A stretch of 64,000 nt of DNA, from positions 1 through 64,000 of the forward strand of contig NZ_DASZBH010000015.1 in the NCBI RefSeq assembly GCF_035944355.1, read 5' to 3'. The position numbers were made by a program, and so were the translations under genes. The DNA comes from Frateuria_A sp035944355. Lineage in GTDB: Bacteria; Pseudomonadota; Gammaproteobacteria; Xanthomonadales; Rhodanobacteraceae. Each line of letters opens with the position of its first letter. Within the stretch, counting starts at the first letter, position 1. Positions 8,308 through 16,335 of this stretch are shown here, one piece after another. The notes beneath the pieces were generated by a model. The model was not told the DNA's origin and did no database searches. It saw nothing but the letters and a program-made list of their open reading frames with translations.

Positions 8308-9015
8308 ATGATCGAGTTCGGACACGGCACCCACGTCGGCCTGCGCCGCGCGAGCAACGAAGACACCTACTACGCCGACCCGGCACTGGGACTGTTCCTG
8401 GTGGCCGACGGCATGGGCGGGCACCAGCATGGCGAAGTGGCCGCGGCACTGGTGCGCGATGCCATCGTGGAGCAGGTCGCGCGAGGCCGCGGCCTGGTCG
8501 AGGCGGTGCGCGGCGCGGGCGAGCGCCTGCTCAGGCAGGCGGGCGGCGGCTCGGCCGATGCACCGCCGATGGGCACGACCGTCGCCGCCCTGCGCCTGTC
8601 CGGCGACCGCTACGAGGTGGCCTGGGTCGGCGACAGCCGCATCTACCTCTGGCAGGCGGGCACGCTGCGCCAGGTCAGCCACGACCATTCGCTGGTGCAG
8701 GAACTGGTCGCCGCCGGCCAGCTCGATCCGGCGCTGGCCGAGCGCCATCCGCAGCGCAACGTGCTGACCCAGGCGCTCGGCGTCACCGCGATCGAGCACC
8801 TGCACGTCGGCATGGCGCGCGGGCGGACCGAATCAGGCAGCGCGTTTGTGCTGTGCAGCGATGGACTGACCGAGGGCGTGGCGGACGCCACGATCGCACG
8901 GATCGTAGGTCGCACCGACCTCGCCGCGCAGGAATGCGTCGATCACCTGCTGCTCGCCGCGCTCGATGGCAGCGCGGACGACAACATCACGGTGATCCTG
9001 GCGCGGGTGAAGTAA
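8308..9015 (+). CDS. PP2C-family serine/threonine protein phosphatase
   Basis: A 235-residue metal-dependent phosphatase. All core motifs are present: RRASNEDTYY, VADGMGGHQHGEVAA, the WVGDSRIYLW block, LCSDGLTEGV and the closing DDNITVIL, which together supply the Asp residues that bind the two Mn/Mg ions. It has no fused kinase or membrane segment, like the stand-alone Stp/PppA phosphatases. The ATG at 8308 starts the conserved MIEFGHGTHVG segment; a longer frame opens 45 nt upstream without a better ribosome site. No kinase partner is next to it. Confidence 0.92.
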   Translation: MIEFGHGTHVGLRRASNEDTYYADPALGLFLVADGMGGHQHGEVAAALVRDAIVEQVARGRGLVEAVRGAGERLLRQAGGGSADAPPMGTTVAALRLSGDRYEVAWVGDSRIYLWQAGTLRQVSHDHSLVQELVAAGQLDPALAERHPQRNVLTQALGVTAIEHLHVGMARGRTESGSAFVLCSDGLTEGVADATIARIVGRTDLAAQECVDHLLLAALDGSADDNITVILARVK

Positions 9016-9059
9016 CGGCGGATGCAAGTGCCCCGGCGCCCGTTGCGTGCGCCGGATGT

Positions 9060-9794
9060 TCAGGCCTCCGCGGCCAGCGCCTCGTCCGACGCCACACGGC
9101 GCCACACACTGCCGCCCTGGGCGGCCTTGTCCAGCGCATCCAGACGCTGCTCGTGCGCGGCCAGCTCGGCGACATCGGCGCGCAGCACGCGCGGGCGGCG
9201 CAGCAGCGCGACCGGCGCCAGCACCGCGGCGCCGCCTTGCTCGGCCGCATGGTCGAAGGCCAGGTCCAGCGCCACCTGGCCCGAGGTCATCGCCAGGTAG
9301 ACGTCGGCCAGCAGCTGCGCGTCGATCAGGCCGCCATGCAGGTCGCGCGCGGAGTTGTCCACACCCAGGCGCTTGCACAGCGCGTCCAGGCTGTTGCGCT
9401 GGCCGGGATAGCGTTCGCGCGCCATCGCCAGCGTGTCGATCACGCGGCAGCGATCGGCGATGCAGCCCAGGTGCGCGCCCACGCGTGCCAGCTCCGCATC
9501 GAGAAAGCCGACGTCGAAGCTCGCGTTGTGGATGATCAGCTCGGCGTCGCCGATGAAGGCCAGGAACTCTTCCACCACCTCGGCGAAATGCGGTTTGTCG
9601 AGCAGGAACTCGTCCTCGATGCCGGTGACCTGCCGCGCGCCTTCGTCGATCGCGCGCTCGGGGTTCAGGTAGGTCTGCCAGTGCCGCCCGCTGGGCCGGC
9701 GCTCGATCAGTTCCACGCAGGCGATTTCGATCAACCGGTGCCCCTGGCGTACCTCCAGGCCAGTGGTCTCGGTATCCAGAACGATCTGCCTCAT
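9060..9794 (-). CDS. dnaQ: DNA polymerase III epsilon subunit, 3'-5' proofreading exonuclease
   Basis: A 244-residue DEDDh exonuclease. Exo I is DTETTG at residues 7-12, Exo II is HNASFDVGFLDAEL, and Exo III holds HGGLIDAQLLADVY with the general-base His. The C-terminal tail is the segment that in the family binds the alpha subunit. Its start codon overlaps the rnhA stop by 4 bp (ATGA), so the two are translationally coupled, as in the rnhA-dnaQ arrangement known elsewhere (divergent in E. coli, tandem here). Confidence 0.95.
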   Translation of the reverse strand: MRQIVLDTETTGLEVRQGHRLIEIACVELIERRPSGRHWQTYLNPERAIDEGARQVTGIEDEFLLDKPHFAEVVEEFLAFIGDAELIIHNASFDVGFLDAELARVGAHLGCIADRCRVIDTLAMARERYPGQRNSLDALCKRLGVDNSARDLHGGLIDAQLLADVYLAMTSGQVALDLAFDHAAEQGGAAVLAPVALLRRPRVLRADVAELAAHEQRLDALDKAAQGGSVWRRVASDEALAAEA

Positions 9795-10234
9795 GCCCTG
9801 CCCCTGTAACGCTCGGCCTGTTCGCGCGCCGCCACGTCCACACGTTCATTTTCCACGTGGCCGTTGTGGCCGCGCACCCACTGCCAGCGTACCTGATGCG
9901 GCGACTTGGCCGCCGCCAGCCGCTCCCACAGATCCTGGTTCTTCACCGGCTTCTTGTCGGAGGTGCGCCAGCCATTGGCGACCCAGCGCGGCAGCCACTG
10001 TTCGATGCCCTGCATGACGTAGCGCGAATCGGTGGTGAGCACGACCTTGCACGGACGCGTCAGCGCCTCCAGCGCGCCGATCGCGGCCATCAGCTCCATG
10101 CGGTTGTTGGTGGTGTCCGGCTCGCCGCCGGCGAGCAGGCGCTCGGCACCCTTGGCGCGCAGCAGCGCGGCCCAGCCGCCGGGCCCGGGGTTGCCCAGGC
10201 AGGCGCCGTCGGTGAACGCTTCGACTTCGGTCAT
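9791..10234 (-). CDS. rnhA: Ribonuclease HI
   Basis: A 147-residue enzyme that cuts the RNA strand of RNA-DNA hybrids. The four acidic catalytic residues are visible: Asp9 in FTDGACLGNPGPGG, the Glu of NNRMELMAAIGAL, the Asp of TTDSRYVMQGI, and the final Asp in ENERVDVAA. The basic handle region (WRTSDKKPVKNQDLW) is also present. The ATG at 10234 is chosen because it begins the conserved domain 14 nt after the upstream methyltransferase stop. It is co-transcribed with dnaQ. Confidence 0.95.
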   Translation of the reverse strand: MTEVEAFTDGACLGNPGPGGWAALLRAKGAERLLAGGEPDTTNNRMELMAAIGALEALTRPCKVVLTTDSRYVMQGIEQWLPRWVANGWRTSDKKPVKNQDLWERLAAAKSPHQVRWQWVRGHNGHVENERVDVAAREQAERYRGRA

Positions 10235-10248
10235 CGTTTCTCGGTACG

Positions 10249-10929
10249 TCAGGCGGCGGTGCTGCGGCGCGCGCCAGGCGCGAGTCCGGCGACCGGCGCC
10301 GCCGCGATCGCCCGCGGACGCAGCCGGATCGGTGCGGTGGCCTGCCGCCGCTTGCGCGCGATCAGCAGATAGCCGCCACCCAGCGGACCGCCATGGTGCG
10401 GCACGTTCGCCGAGCTGGGCCACAACGGCCCCACCCGCTGCACGCGCTCGACATTGAGCTCGGCGCCGCGCAGCCAGTGCCCGATGCGCAAGGGCGATTC
10501 GAGATTCACCCCGGCCCGGCCCCGCCACAGCAGCCAGGGCAGCCAGCCGCTCGCCGGGTGCATGCCGGTCAGCGCCAGCATGCCGCCGGGCGCAAGCACG
10601 CGCGCGGCCTCGCGCAGCAGCACCTGTGGATCCGGCGCCACCTCCACGGCATGGCTCAGCAGGACCAGGCCGAAGGCATCATTGAGGAACGGCAGCGGCT
10701 CGTCGGTGCGGGCGCGCAGGTCGCCGCCGCAACGGTTGCCGTCCAGGTGCAGGTGCACCCAGCGGTCGAGCATGGGCGAAGCGGGCGGTTGGTCGTGCGC
10801 GACCGCCGAAACCTGCAACGCGTAGGCGCCGACACAACGCTGCAGCTCGCCGGCCAGAGCCTGCGCCTCCGCGGCGAACAGGCCGCGCATGGGCTTGCTG
10901 GCATAGATGTCTTGATCGCGCTGTGCCAT
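10249..10929 (-). CDS. SAM-dependent methyltransferase-like protein (YafS-like)
   Basis: A protein of about 226 residues with the second half of a class I methyltransferase fold: an acidic LPFLNDAFGLVLLSHAVEVA segment and the LLREAARVLAPGGMLALTG motif. The usual glycine-rich SAM loop is weak, so activity is uncertain. It lies between gloB-mltD and rnhA-dnaQ, the place held by yafS in E. coli, which supports orthology. The ATG at 10929 is the simplest start; an ATG at 10989 would add 20 residues. Substrate unknown. Confidence 0.8.
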   Translation of the reverse strand: MAQRDQDIYASKPMRGLFAAEAQALAGELQRCVGAYALQVSAVAHDQPPASPMLDRWVHLHLDGNRCGGDLRARTDEPLPFLNDAFGLVLLSHAVEVAPDPQVLLREAARVLAPGGMLALTGMHPASGWLPWLLWRGRAGVNLESPLRIGHWLRGAELNVERVQRVGPLWPSSANVPHHGGPLGGGYLLIARKRRQATAPIRLRPRAIAAAPVAGLAPGARRSTAA

Positions 10930-11125
10930 GTCGCGCCCGAATCTCCGCAAAAGGGAAGTGTAGCCGCTGGGGCCGAAAGCGTGTCGCATCGCCGTGGCGA
11001 GCCTGAACGCAAACCGCGTATTTAACGACTCACTAACGAGTGCCCCACAGACGCCACCTATAGTCGACCGCCCTGCGCAAGCGCTTGCCTGCGCCAGTCG
11101 ATACGAAAAGCTGCGGAGACCGTTC

Positions 11126-11884
11126 TTGCACGTCGTACCGTTACCGGCGCTCGCCGACAACTACATATGGCTGCTGCACGACGGCGGCCAGGCGATCGTC
11201 GTCGATCCGGGCGAGCAGGCGCCGGTCGAGGCCGCCCTGCAGGAGCGCGCGCTGCAGCTGCGCGCCGTGCTGCTCACCCATCATCACGACGACCACATCG
11301 GCGCCGCCGCAGCGTTGCGCGAACGCCACGGCGCCACGGTCGTGGCGCCGCGGGACGAGCGCATCGCGCACGCCGACCGCCGCGTGGGCGACGGCGACGC
11401 GTTCACGCTGGAACAGCCGCAGGCCCGCTTCGACGTGCTTGCGGTGCCAGGCCACACGCGCAGCCACATCGCCTATGTCGGCGCCGGCGTACTGCTCTGC
11501 GGCGACACCCTGTTCAGCCTCGGCTGCGGGCGCCTGTTCGAGGGCACGCCGGCGCAGATGCTCGCCTCGCTGGAACGGCTCGCCGCCTTGCCCGACGACA
11601 CGCTGGTCTGCTGTGGCCACGAATACACCGCGGCCAATGGGCGCTTCGCCCGCCAGGTGGACCCGTCCAACCCGGAACTGGCCGAGCGCTGCGAACGTGT
11701 CGCGGCCGCCCGCAGGCAAGGCCAGCCCACCGTGCCGGTGCCGCTGTCCAGCGAACTGGCCTGCAATCCCTTCCTGCGCATCGATAGCGATGCGCTGATC
11801 CAGTGGGGCCGGCGGCATGCCGCCGGCGACCGCATCGCGCGCTTCGCCGCCCTGCGCGCCGCCAAGGACGCCTTCCAAGGATGA
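11126..11884 (+). CDS. gloB: Hydroxyacylglutathione hydrolase (glyoxalase II)
   Basis: A 252-residue enzyme that hydrolyses S-lactoylglutathione to lactate and glutathione in methylglyoxal detoxification. The binuclear metal motif LTHHHDDHIGA lies near residue 52, followed by VPGHTRSHIAY, the CGDTLFSLGCGRLFEGT block and CCGHEYTAANGRFA, all typical of glyoxalase II. The start is a TTG at 11126 with GGAGA 6-7 nt upstream, giving the canonical LHVVPLPALADNY N-terminus. Its stop overlaps the mltD start by 4 bp. It diverges from the yafS-rnhA-dnaQ unit. Confidence 0.95.
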   Translation: MHVVPLPALADNYIWLLHDGGQAIVVDPGEQAPVEAALQERALQLRAVLLTHHHDDHIGAAAALRERHGATVVAPRDERIAHADRRVGDGDAFTLEQPQARFDVLAVPGHTRSHIAYVGAGVLLCGDTLFSLGCGRLFEGTPAQMLASLERLAALPDDTLVCCGHEYTAANGRFARQVDPSNPELAERCERVAAARRQGQPTVPVPLSSELACNPFLRIDSDALIQWGRRHAAGDRIARFAALRAAKDAFQG

Positions 11885-13128
11885 AACACCTTCTGCGCCC
11901 CCTGCCGCTCGCGCTCGCCATGGCGCTGACCGCCTGCGCCGTCGGGCCCTCCCGGCCCCGTGCCCCCGGCGTCGAACCGCCGAAGGCCGAGATCCACGAC
12001 ATCACCACGGCCAAACCGACCAGCCCCACCGCCACGGCGGGCAGCGACGTGTGGGGTCGCCTGCGCGGCAGCTTCGTGATGGCCGACTGCGCCGGCGATC
12101 CGGGTATCGAGGCATGGGCCCGTCGCTACACCGCCTCTCCGCAGCGGTTCGAGTCGCAGATGCGCACGGTGCTGCCGCGGCTGCTCTACGTGCAGGAAAT
12201 CGCCGCGCGCCACGAGGTGCCCGGCGAATTCGCGCTGTTGCCCTGGGTGGAGAGCCATTTCCGACCGGTACCGCCGCAGAAAAACCGTCCGGCCGGCATG
12301 TGGCAGATCGTGCCGAACACGGCGCGCCACATGGGCCTGGCGGTCGACCGCAACTACGACGCCCGACTCGACCTCACCGCCTCCACCGATGCGGTGATGG
12401 CCCTGCTCAGCCACTACCACGACTGGTTCCAGGACTGGCGCCTGGCCGACTATGCGTACAACGCCGGCCGCGACAGCATCGACCGCCTGGTGGCCCGCGA
12501 CGGCGCGCCGCCGCGCGAGCAGGCGGTACCGGCAATGCCGGTGCGTGCGGGCACGCGCGAGCACCTGGTCAAGCTGCTGGCGATCGCCTGCGTGGTGCGC
12601 GAGCCGGAACGCTTCGGCGTCACCCTGCCGGTGCTCGAGGACGAGCAGCAGTTGGTCGAAGTGGCCGTGACCCAACGGCTGTCGCTGGACAAGGCGGCGC
12701 GCCTGACCGGCATGTCGCCCTCGACGCTGGCCAGCCTCAACGCGGGCTACCGCAACGGCGTCGTCGACGCCCGCCGTGGCGGCAGCCTGCTGCTGCCAAG
12801 CAAGCAGGCCGCGCAATTGCGCACCGCGCTGCTGGCGCAGGCCGCCGGTGGCTCGGCCGACCTGATGGCCAGCGTGGGAGCCGCGCCCGCCCTGCCCAAC
12901 CTCGGCGACGATCCGTCCGCGGCGACACGCCAGCCGGAGAACGTGCCTCCTCCGCCCGCGCCCGCCGCCAAGGCAACGGTGCGCACGCACGTGGTCAAGG
13001 CCGGCGACACGCTGCTCAAGATCGCGCAGCGCTACCACGTGCGCGTGGCGCAACTGAGGCAATGGAACCACCTGCACGGCGACGCCATCCAGGTCGGCCA
13101 GAAGCTGGCGGTAAGCGCCACGCACTGA
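11881..13128 (+). CDS. mltD: Membrane-bound lytic murein transglycosylase D
   Basis: A 415-residue lipoprotein that cleaves peptidoglycan glycan strands. The N-terminus has a signal peptide ending in a lipobox (ALTAC, Cys at about residue 19). The SLT catalytic domain carries ALLPWVESHF with the catalytic Glu, then AGMWQIVPNTARHMGL and the YAYNAGRDSI motif. A degenerate LysM-like segment lies around residues 270-310, and a clear LysM repeat (HVVKAGDTLLKIAQRYHV) closes the protein. The ATG overlaps the gloB stop (ATGA), so the two genes are coupled, as in E. coli and other gammaproteobacteria. Confidence 0.94.
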   Translation: MKHLLRPLPLALAMALTACAVGPSRPRAPGVEPPKAEIHDITTAKPTSPTATAGSDVWGRLRGSFVMADCAGDPGIEAWARRYTASPQRFESQMRTVLPRLLYVQEIAARHEVPGEFALLPWVESHFRPVPPQKNRPAGMWQIVPNTARHMGLAVDRNYDARLDLTASTDAVMALLSHYHDWFQDWRLADYAYNAGRDSIDRLVARDGAPPREQAVPAMPVRAGTREHLVKLLAIACVVREPERFGVTLPVLEDEQQLVEVAVTQRLSLDKAARLTGMSPSTLASLNAGYRNGVVDARRGGSLLLPSKQAAQLRTALLAQAAGGSADLMASVGAAPALPNLGDDPSAATRQPENVPPPPAPAAKATVRTHVVKAGDTLLKIAQRYHVRVAQLRQWNHLHGDAIQVGQKLAVSATH

Positions 13129-13238
13129 TCCCCTCCGCGGCCCGCCGGCCTCCGCATGCGCTTCCTGCGTCCAACCGATGGGTCCGATCGCTGCGGCGGT
13201 GATACAAAGGCCCGTCAGGTCCCCTCCGGAGAACGCCC

Positions 13239-14564
13239 ATGCCCCATCGCCCACGCCATGTCCTGGCCGCCCTGTTCGGCCTGCTGCTGGCCGGCAGCGC
13301 CGTCGCCGCGCCGGCGCGCAAGCCGGCCGACCATCCCTGGCTGCTCAAGGCCGACCGCGTCTTCGACGCGCGTGGCGAGCAGGCGCACGCGGGCTGGGTC
13401 GTGCTGGTGCAGGGCGACCGCATCGCCGCCGCCGGCCCGGCGAGCCAGGTCCAGGCCCCACCCGGCACGCAGACCATCGAACTGCCCGGCACCACCCTGC
13501 TGCCCGGCCTGATCGACGCCCATTCGCACATCTTCCTGCACCCGTACAACGAGACCTTGTGGAACGACCAGGTGCTCAAGGAGAGCCTGCCCTACCGCAC
13601 CATCGAGGCCGTGCAGCACGCGCACGACACGCTGATGGCAGGCTTCACCGCGCTGCGCGACCTGGGCACCGAAGGCGCCGGCTACGCCGACGTGGACGTG
13701 CAGCGCGCCATCGACCAGGGCCTGATCCCCGGCCCGCACCTGTTCGTGGCCACCCGCGCCACCATCGCCAGCCACTGCTACGGCCCCGGCCCGATGGGCT
13801 TTCGCGAAGACCTCGACCTGCCGCAGGGCGGCATCCCGGTCAGCGGCGTGCCGCAGATGATCGACGCGGTGCGCGACCAGGCCGGCCACGGCGCCGATTG
13901 GATCAAGATCTACGCCGACTATCACTGCGGCAAGAGCCACGGCTCGGTGCCCACTTTCAGCGAGGAGGAGCTGAAGGCCGGCGTCGAGACCGCGCATTCG
14001 CTCGGCCTGCCCGTATCCGTGCACTCGACCACGCCCGAAGGCATGCGCCGCGCCGTGCTGGCCGGCGTGGACACCATCGAGCACGGCTACGGCGGCACGC
14101 CGGAAGTGTTCGCCCTGATGAAGCAGCACGGCGTCGCCTACCTGCCCACGCTGGAAGCCGAAGCCGCCTACGCCGAATACTTCCACGGCTGGAAGCCCGG
14201 CCAGCCGCTCGATGCCGACATGCAGCAGTCCGCCCACGCCTTCAGGCTCGCCATGCAGGCCGGCGTCACCATCGGCAACGGCAGCGACGTGGGCGTGTTC
14301 ACCCACGGCGACAACTACAAGGAACTGGAATGGATGGTGCGCGACGGCATGCGCCCCGCCCAGGCCCTGCTCGCCGCCACCGCCGTGGACGCGAAGATCC
14401 TGCGCCAGCAGGACAAGTTCGGCCAGCTCAAGCCCGGGCTCGATGCCGACATCATCGCCGTCCAGGGCGATCCCACCACCGACATCGGCGCCTTGCAGCA
14501 CGTGCCGTTCGTGATGAAGGACGGGGTGATCTACAAGCAAGGTGGAACGGAAACCTCGCGCTGA
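13239..14564 (+). CDS. Secreted metal-dependent amidohydrolase (imidazolonepropionase/prolidase-like)
   Basis: A 441-residue protein with a signal peptide (cleavage after GSAVAA) and an amidohydrolase fold. The N-terminal beta sandwich (LKADRVFDARG) is followed by the metal motif GLIDAHSHIF, a DWIKIYADY strand with the candidate metal-bridging Lys, SVHSTTPEG, DTIEHGYGG, and the Asp-bearing GNGSDVGVF. The C-terminus holds the usual LKPGLDADIIAV segment. Homologous exported proteins cleave dipeptides or imides; the substrate here cannot be read from sequence. CCGGAGAA precedes the ATG at 13239. Confidence 0.88.
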   Translation: MPHRPRHVLAALFGLLLAGSAVAAPARKPADHPWLLKADRVFDARGEQAHAGWVVLVQGDRIAAAGPASQVQAPPGTQTIELPGTTLLPGLIDAHSHIFLHPYNETLWNDQVLKESLPYRTIEAVQHAHDTLMAGFTALRDLGTEGAGYADVDVQRAIDQGLIPGPHLFVATRATIASHCYGPGPMGFREDLDLPQGGIPVSGVPQMIDAVRDQAGHGADWIKIYADYHCGKSHGSVPTFSEEELKAGVETAHSLGLPVSVHSTTPEGMRRAVLAGVDTIEHGYGGTPEVFALMKQHGVAYLPTLEAEAAYAEYFHGWKPGQPLDADMQQSAHAFRLAMQAGVTIGNGSDVGVFTHGDNYKELEWMVRDGMRPAQALLAATAVDAKILRQQDKFGQLKPGLDADIIAVQGDPTTDIGALQHVPFVMKDGVIYKQGGTETSR

Positions 14565-14566
14565 CC

Positions 14567-14594
14567 GAGGCGCGCGCCGCTTTTGGCGCGCCTC
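14567..14594 (+). terminator. Possible terminator hairpin after the amidohydrolase
   Basis: A 9-bp perfect stem GAGGCGCGC/GCGCGCCTC with a 10-nt loop starts 2 nt after the stop codon. There is no T tract, so it may be Rho-assisted or only an mRNA 3' end protector. Confidence 0.5.
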
Positions 14595-14645
14595 TGCCCG
14601 CTGTCCGATTAGGTTGCGATTTCCAATCTACTTCTAGTCAGGCTT

Positions 14646-15041
14646 ATGAGCCGAATCCCTTTTTTTCTCTTGCTCTTGGCGCTTCTTCCAGGCTGCACTG
14701 CGTTCAGGCCCACGGTTCCAGCCTCCAAAGAGTTGGCCGCTACCTTGCTTTTTGTCCAAGGGGACAAGCCTCTCGATGTGGCCTCAGGCATAGTCTCCGT
14801 GGGCAACTACTATTTCCCTTCTGCGCCGGTAAAGCTGGCTTACATCGCTCCCGGCGAGCGCGCGATTGGGTACAGCTGTCCTGGCTATATCTATGTGGAT
14901 GGGCCGCCGACCGTGGTACAAGCCTTCGAAGGCGGAAAACGTTACGAACTGTCTTGTCGTGGCGGCAAACCCGTCATTCGCGTGCAGGCTCCTAAGGCGC
15001 CTAACAACTCGTCCAAGGCGGACGCCTCCGACGCCGCTTAA
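14646..15041 (+). CDS. Integron cassette lipoprotein of unknown function
   Basis: A 131-residue protein with a lipoprotein signal: hydrophobic residues 5-15 and lipobox LLPGC with Cys17. The mature part is small and contains a VQGDKPLDVASGIVSVGNYY segment that I do not recognise. The gene is visibly richer in A+T than its neighbours. Its last 15 codons (NNSSKADASDAA and stop) lie inside an attC site, so the C-terminal tail is translated recombination site, a known trait of cassette genes. It is cassette 1 of a two-cassette array without integrase. Confidence 0.8.
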   Translation: MSRIPFFLLLLALLPGCTAFRPTVPASKELAATLLFVQGDKPLDVASGIVSVGNYYFPSAPVKLAYIAPGERAIGYSCPGYIYVDGPPTVVQAFEGGKRYELSCRGGKPVIRVQAPKAPNNSSKADASDAA

Positions 15042-15056
15042 CTCCAGCGTTAGGGC
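14999..15056 (+). other. Integron attC site 1
   Basis: The outer boxes are GCCTAAC (14999-15005, R'') and GTTAGGG (15049-15055, R'). Between them lie an AACTCGTCCAAG arm and a CTTAACTCCAGC arm that pair imperfectly, around a GGCG-CGCC core stem. Length, box sequence and the extrahelical-base pattern fit short attC sites of mobile and chromosomal integrons. Confidence 0.85.
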
Positions 15057-15064
15057 GGCACGGA

Positions 15065-15481
15065 ATGAACCACTTTTGGCCATTGAAGATCAGGACTCCA
15101 CATCTACCACTCGGGGTCGCGGTTGCGGACAGTCTCGCCATCTTGGAGTCGACCGGCACGAAGCCATTCGAGGAGATGGACGGCAAGACGAAGATCTTTC
15201 GGGTCAACCTTCCGGACTGTCAGATGGCGGTGTATGACCAACACGGCGTCGTGTCTTCCGTTTGGTACAACGACCCCGCGGGGCGGCTGACTTCCTTCGG
15301 CAAACGTAGAAAGATTCAGTTGTACCTTGAGCGCTACACACTCCAGGGCAAGTGGGATCTGCGAATGTCAAATGGGTAGATGCAGTACTTCTTCAACGAC
15401 ATCGATGGACTGCAGATGGTCTACGGCGTCCACATGGATGTCGTTCGCATCAATGACATGAGGAGAGCCGATGCTGCCTAA
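15065..15481 (+). pseudogene. Integron cassette hypothetical gene interrupted by an in-frame TAG
   Basis: An open frame of 104 codons runs from ATG 15065 to a TAG at 15377-15379. The same frame then continues, starting with ATG 15380, for 33 further codons to a TAA at 15479-15481 that lies inside the R'' box of attC 2. That stop position is typical of cassette genes, so the full gene was probably 138 codons and the TAG is a nonsense change (or a sequencing error). The product has no signal peptide; I do not recognise the family. The blocks VADSLAILESTGTKPFEEMD and FRVNLPDCQMAVYDQHGVV may help a search. Confidence 0.65.
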
Positions 15482-15523
15482 CTGGTCGTTCGACGCGGAC
15501 ACGGTCAACTCCAACGTTAGGGC
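15476..15523 (+). other. Integron attC site 2 (short)
   Basis: R'' GCCTAAC at 15476-15482 and R' GTTAGGGC at 15516-15523 enclose a GGTCGTTCGAC arm and a GTCAACTCC arm. At 48 bp it is shorter than most attC sites, and the central stem looks reduced. It closes cassette 2. Confidence 0.75.
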
Positions 15524-15587
15524 CAGACCGCACGCGGCTGATCCGCGACGTGCCTATGGACGCCTAAACGTCCGCTGAAGCTGCGCC

Positions 15588-15614
15588 CTTGAAAGCGGCT
15601 ACGGCGCCCCTACC
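15588..15614 (+). promoter_or_regulatory. Sigma-32 (heat shock) promoter of hsp20
   Basis: CTTGAAA (15588-15594), a 12-bp spacer, then CCCCTACC (15607-15614) match the RpoH consensus CTTGAAA-N11-16-CCCCATNT closely. It lies about 90 nt before the Hsp20 start codon. Confidence 0.75.
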
Positions 15615-15619
15615 TGCCG

Positions 15620-15701
15620 ATCGCCAGCCGGCAGGGCTGGCGCCGCCGGGCCATTGGCCGGTGGCTTCCCTTTCCATGTTGCTCTTGAGGAGGATATGGT
15701 C
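15620..15701 (+). promoter_or_regulatory. Probable ROSE-type RNA thermometer in the hsp20 leader
   Basis: The leader holds two GC-rich hairpin candidates (GCCGGC...GCTGGC and GGGCCATTGGCC regions). It ends with TTGCT (15679-15683), a 4-nt loop, and AGGAGGA (15688-15694), which includes the ribosome site. ROSE elements of small heat-shock genes share this UUGCU/AGGA pairing, which masks the Shine-Dalgarno sequence at low temperature. Confidence 0.55.
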
Positions 15702-16178
15702 ATGCGTACGATGTTCGATCTGGCTCCGCTGCATCGGTCCAGCATCGGTTTCGACCGCATTTTCGACATGCTGGAAAACGCCGCGCGCGCACAGGCCGTG
15801 GACAACTGGCCGCCCTACGACACGGTCAAGCTCAGCGAGGACCGCTACCGCATCACCATGGCGGTCGCCGGCTTCCGCCGCGAGGACCTGGATATCTCGG
15901 TGCAGCCCAACCTGCTGGTGGTCACCGGCGAGCGCAAGACCGGCGAGCAGGACGGCGATTACCTGTATCGCGGAATCGCCAGCCGCGCCTTCTCGCGGCG
16001 CTTCGAACTGGCCGACCACGTGAAGGTGACCGGCGCCCATCTCGCCGACGGCCTGCTCACCATCGAGCTGGAGCGCGAGATTCCCGAAGCGATGCGCCCG
16101 CGTCGCATCGCCATCGGCGGCGCGGACAACGTGCTCGAATCGACCGGCCAGCGCCAGCTCGAGGCGCAGGCCGCCTGA
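15702..16178 (+). CDS. Small heat shock protein, Hsp20/IbpA family
   Basis: A 158-residue alpha-crystallin-type holdase that keeps unfolding proteins soluble. The N-terminal LHRSSIGFDRIFDMLENA is the IbpA-like segment. The alpha-crystallin domain spans residues 35-130, with YRITMAVAGFRREDLDISV and ADGLLTIELEREIPEAM as hallmark strands. The second of two nearby ATGs (15702) is chosen because AGGAGG then lies 8 nt upstream, whereas the ATG at 15696 is only 2 nt away. Expression is probably controlled by sigma-32 and by a leader thermosensor. Confidence 0.95.
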   Translation: MRTMFDLAPLHRSSIGFDRIFDMLENAARAQAVDNWPPYDTVKLSEDRYRITMAVAGFRREDLDISVQPNLLVVTGERKTGEQDGDYLYRGIASRAFSRRFELADHVKVTGAHLADGLLTIELEREIPEAMRPRRIAIGGADNVLESTGQRQLEAQAA

Positions 16179-16231
16179 CCTGTCCGCCCGGCTCCGCCCT
16201 TCCGCCGGAGCCGCCGGTTGCGGTGATCGTT

Positions 16232-16263
16232 ACGGCCCGCCCTGAGGCGGGCCGTCTTTTTTC
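16232..16263 (+). terminator. Intrinsic terminator of hsp20
   Basis: A 10-bp perfect stem ACGGCCCGCC/GGCGGGCCGT with a CTGA loop is followed by CTTTTTTCTT. Confidence 0.93.
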
Positions 16264-16335
16264 TTGCCGCGCTTGGATGGCATCGGCCCGCCCCCATGTC
16301 CTCCCGCACACGCTGACGCATCCCGAGAGGCCGCC

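Noticed and set aside
11473..13254. A 593-codon open frame antisense to gloB and mltD
   Set aside because: It spans two well-supported coupled genes and shows only shadow composition.
15561..15576. A third attC site (GACGCCTAAACGTCC)
   Set aside because: The box reads GCCTAAA, not GCCTAAC, and no matching GTTRRRY box follows; it is only a short inverted repeat.
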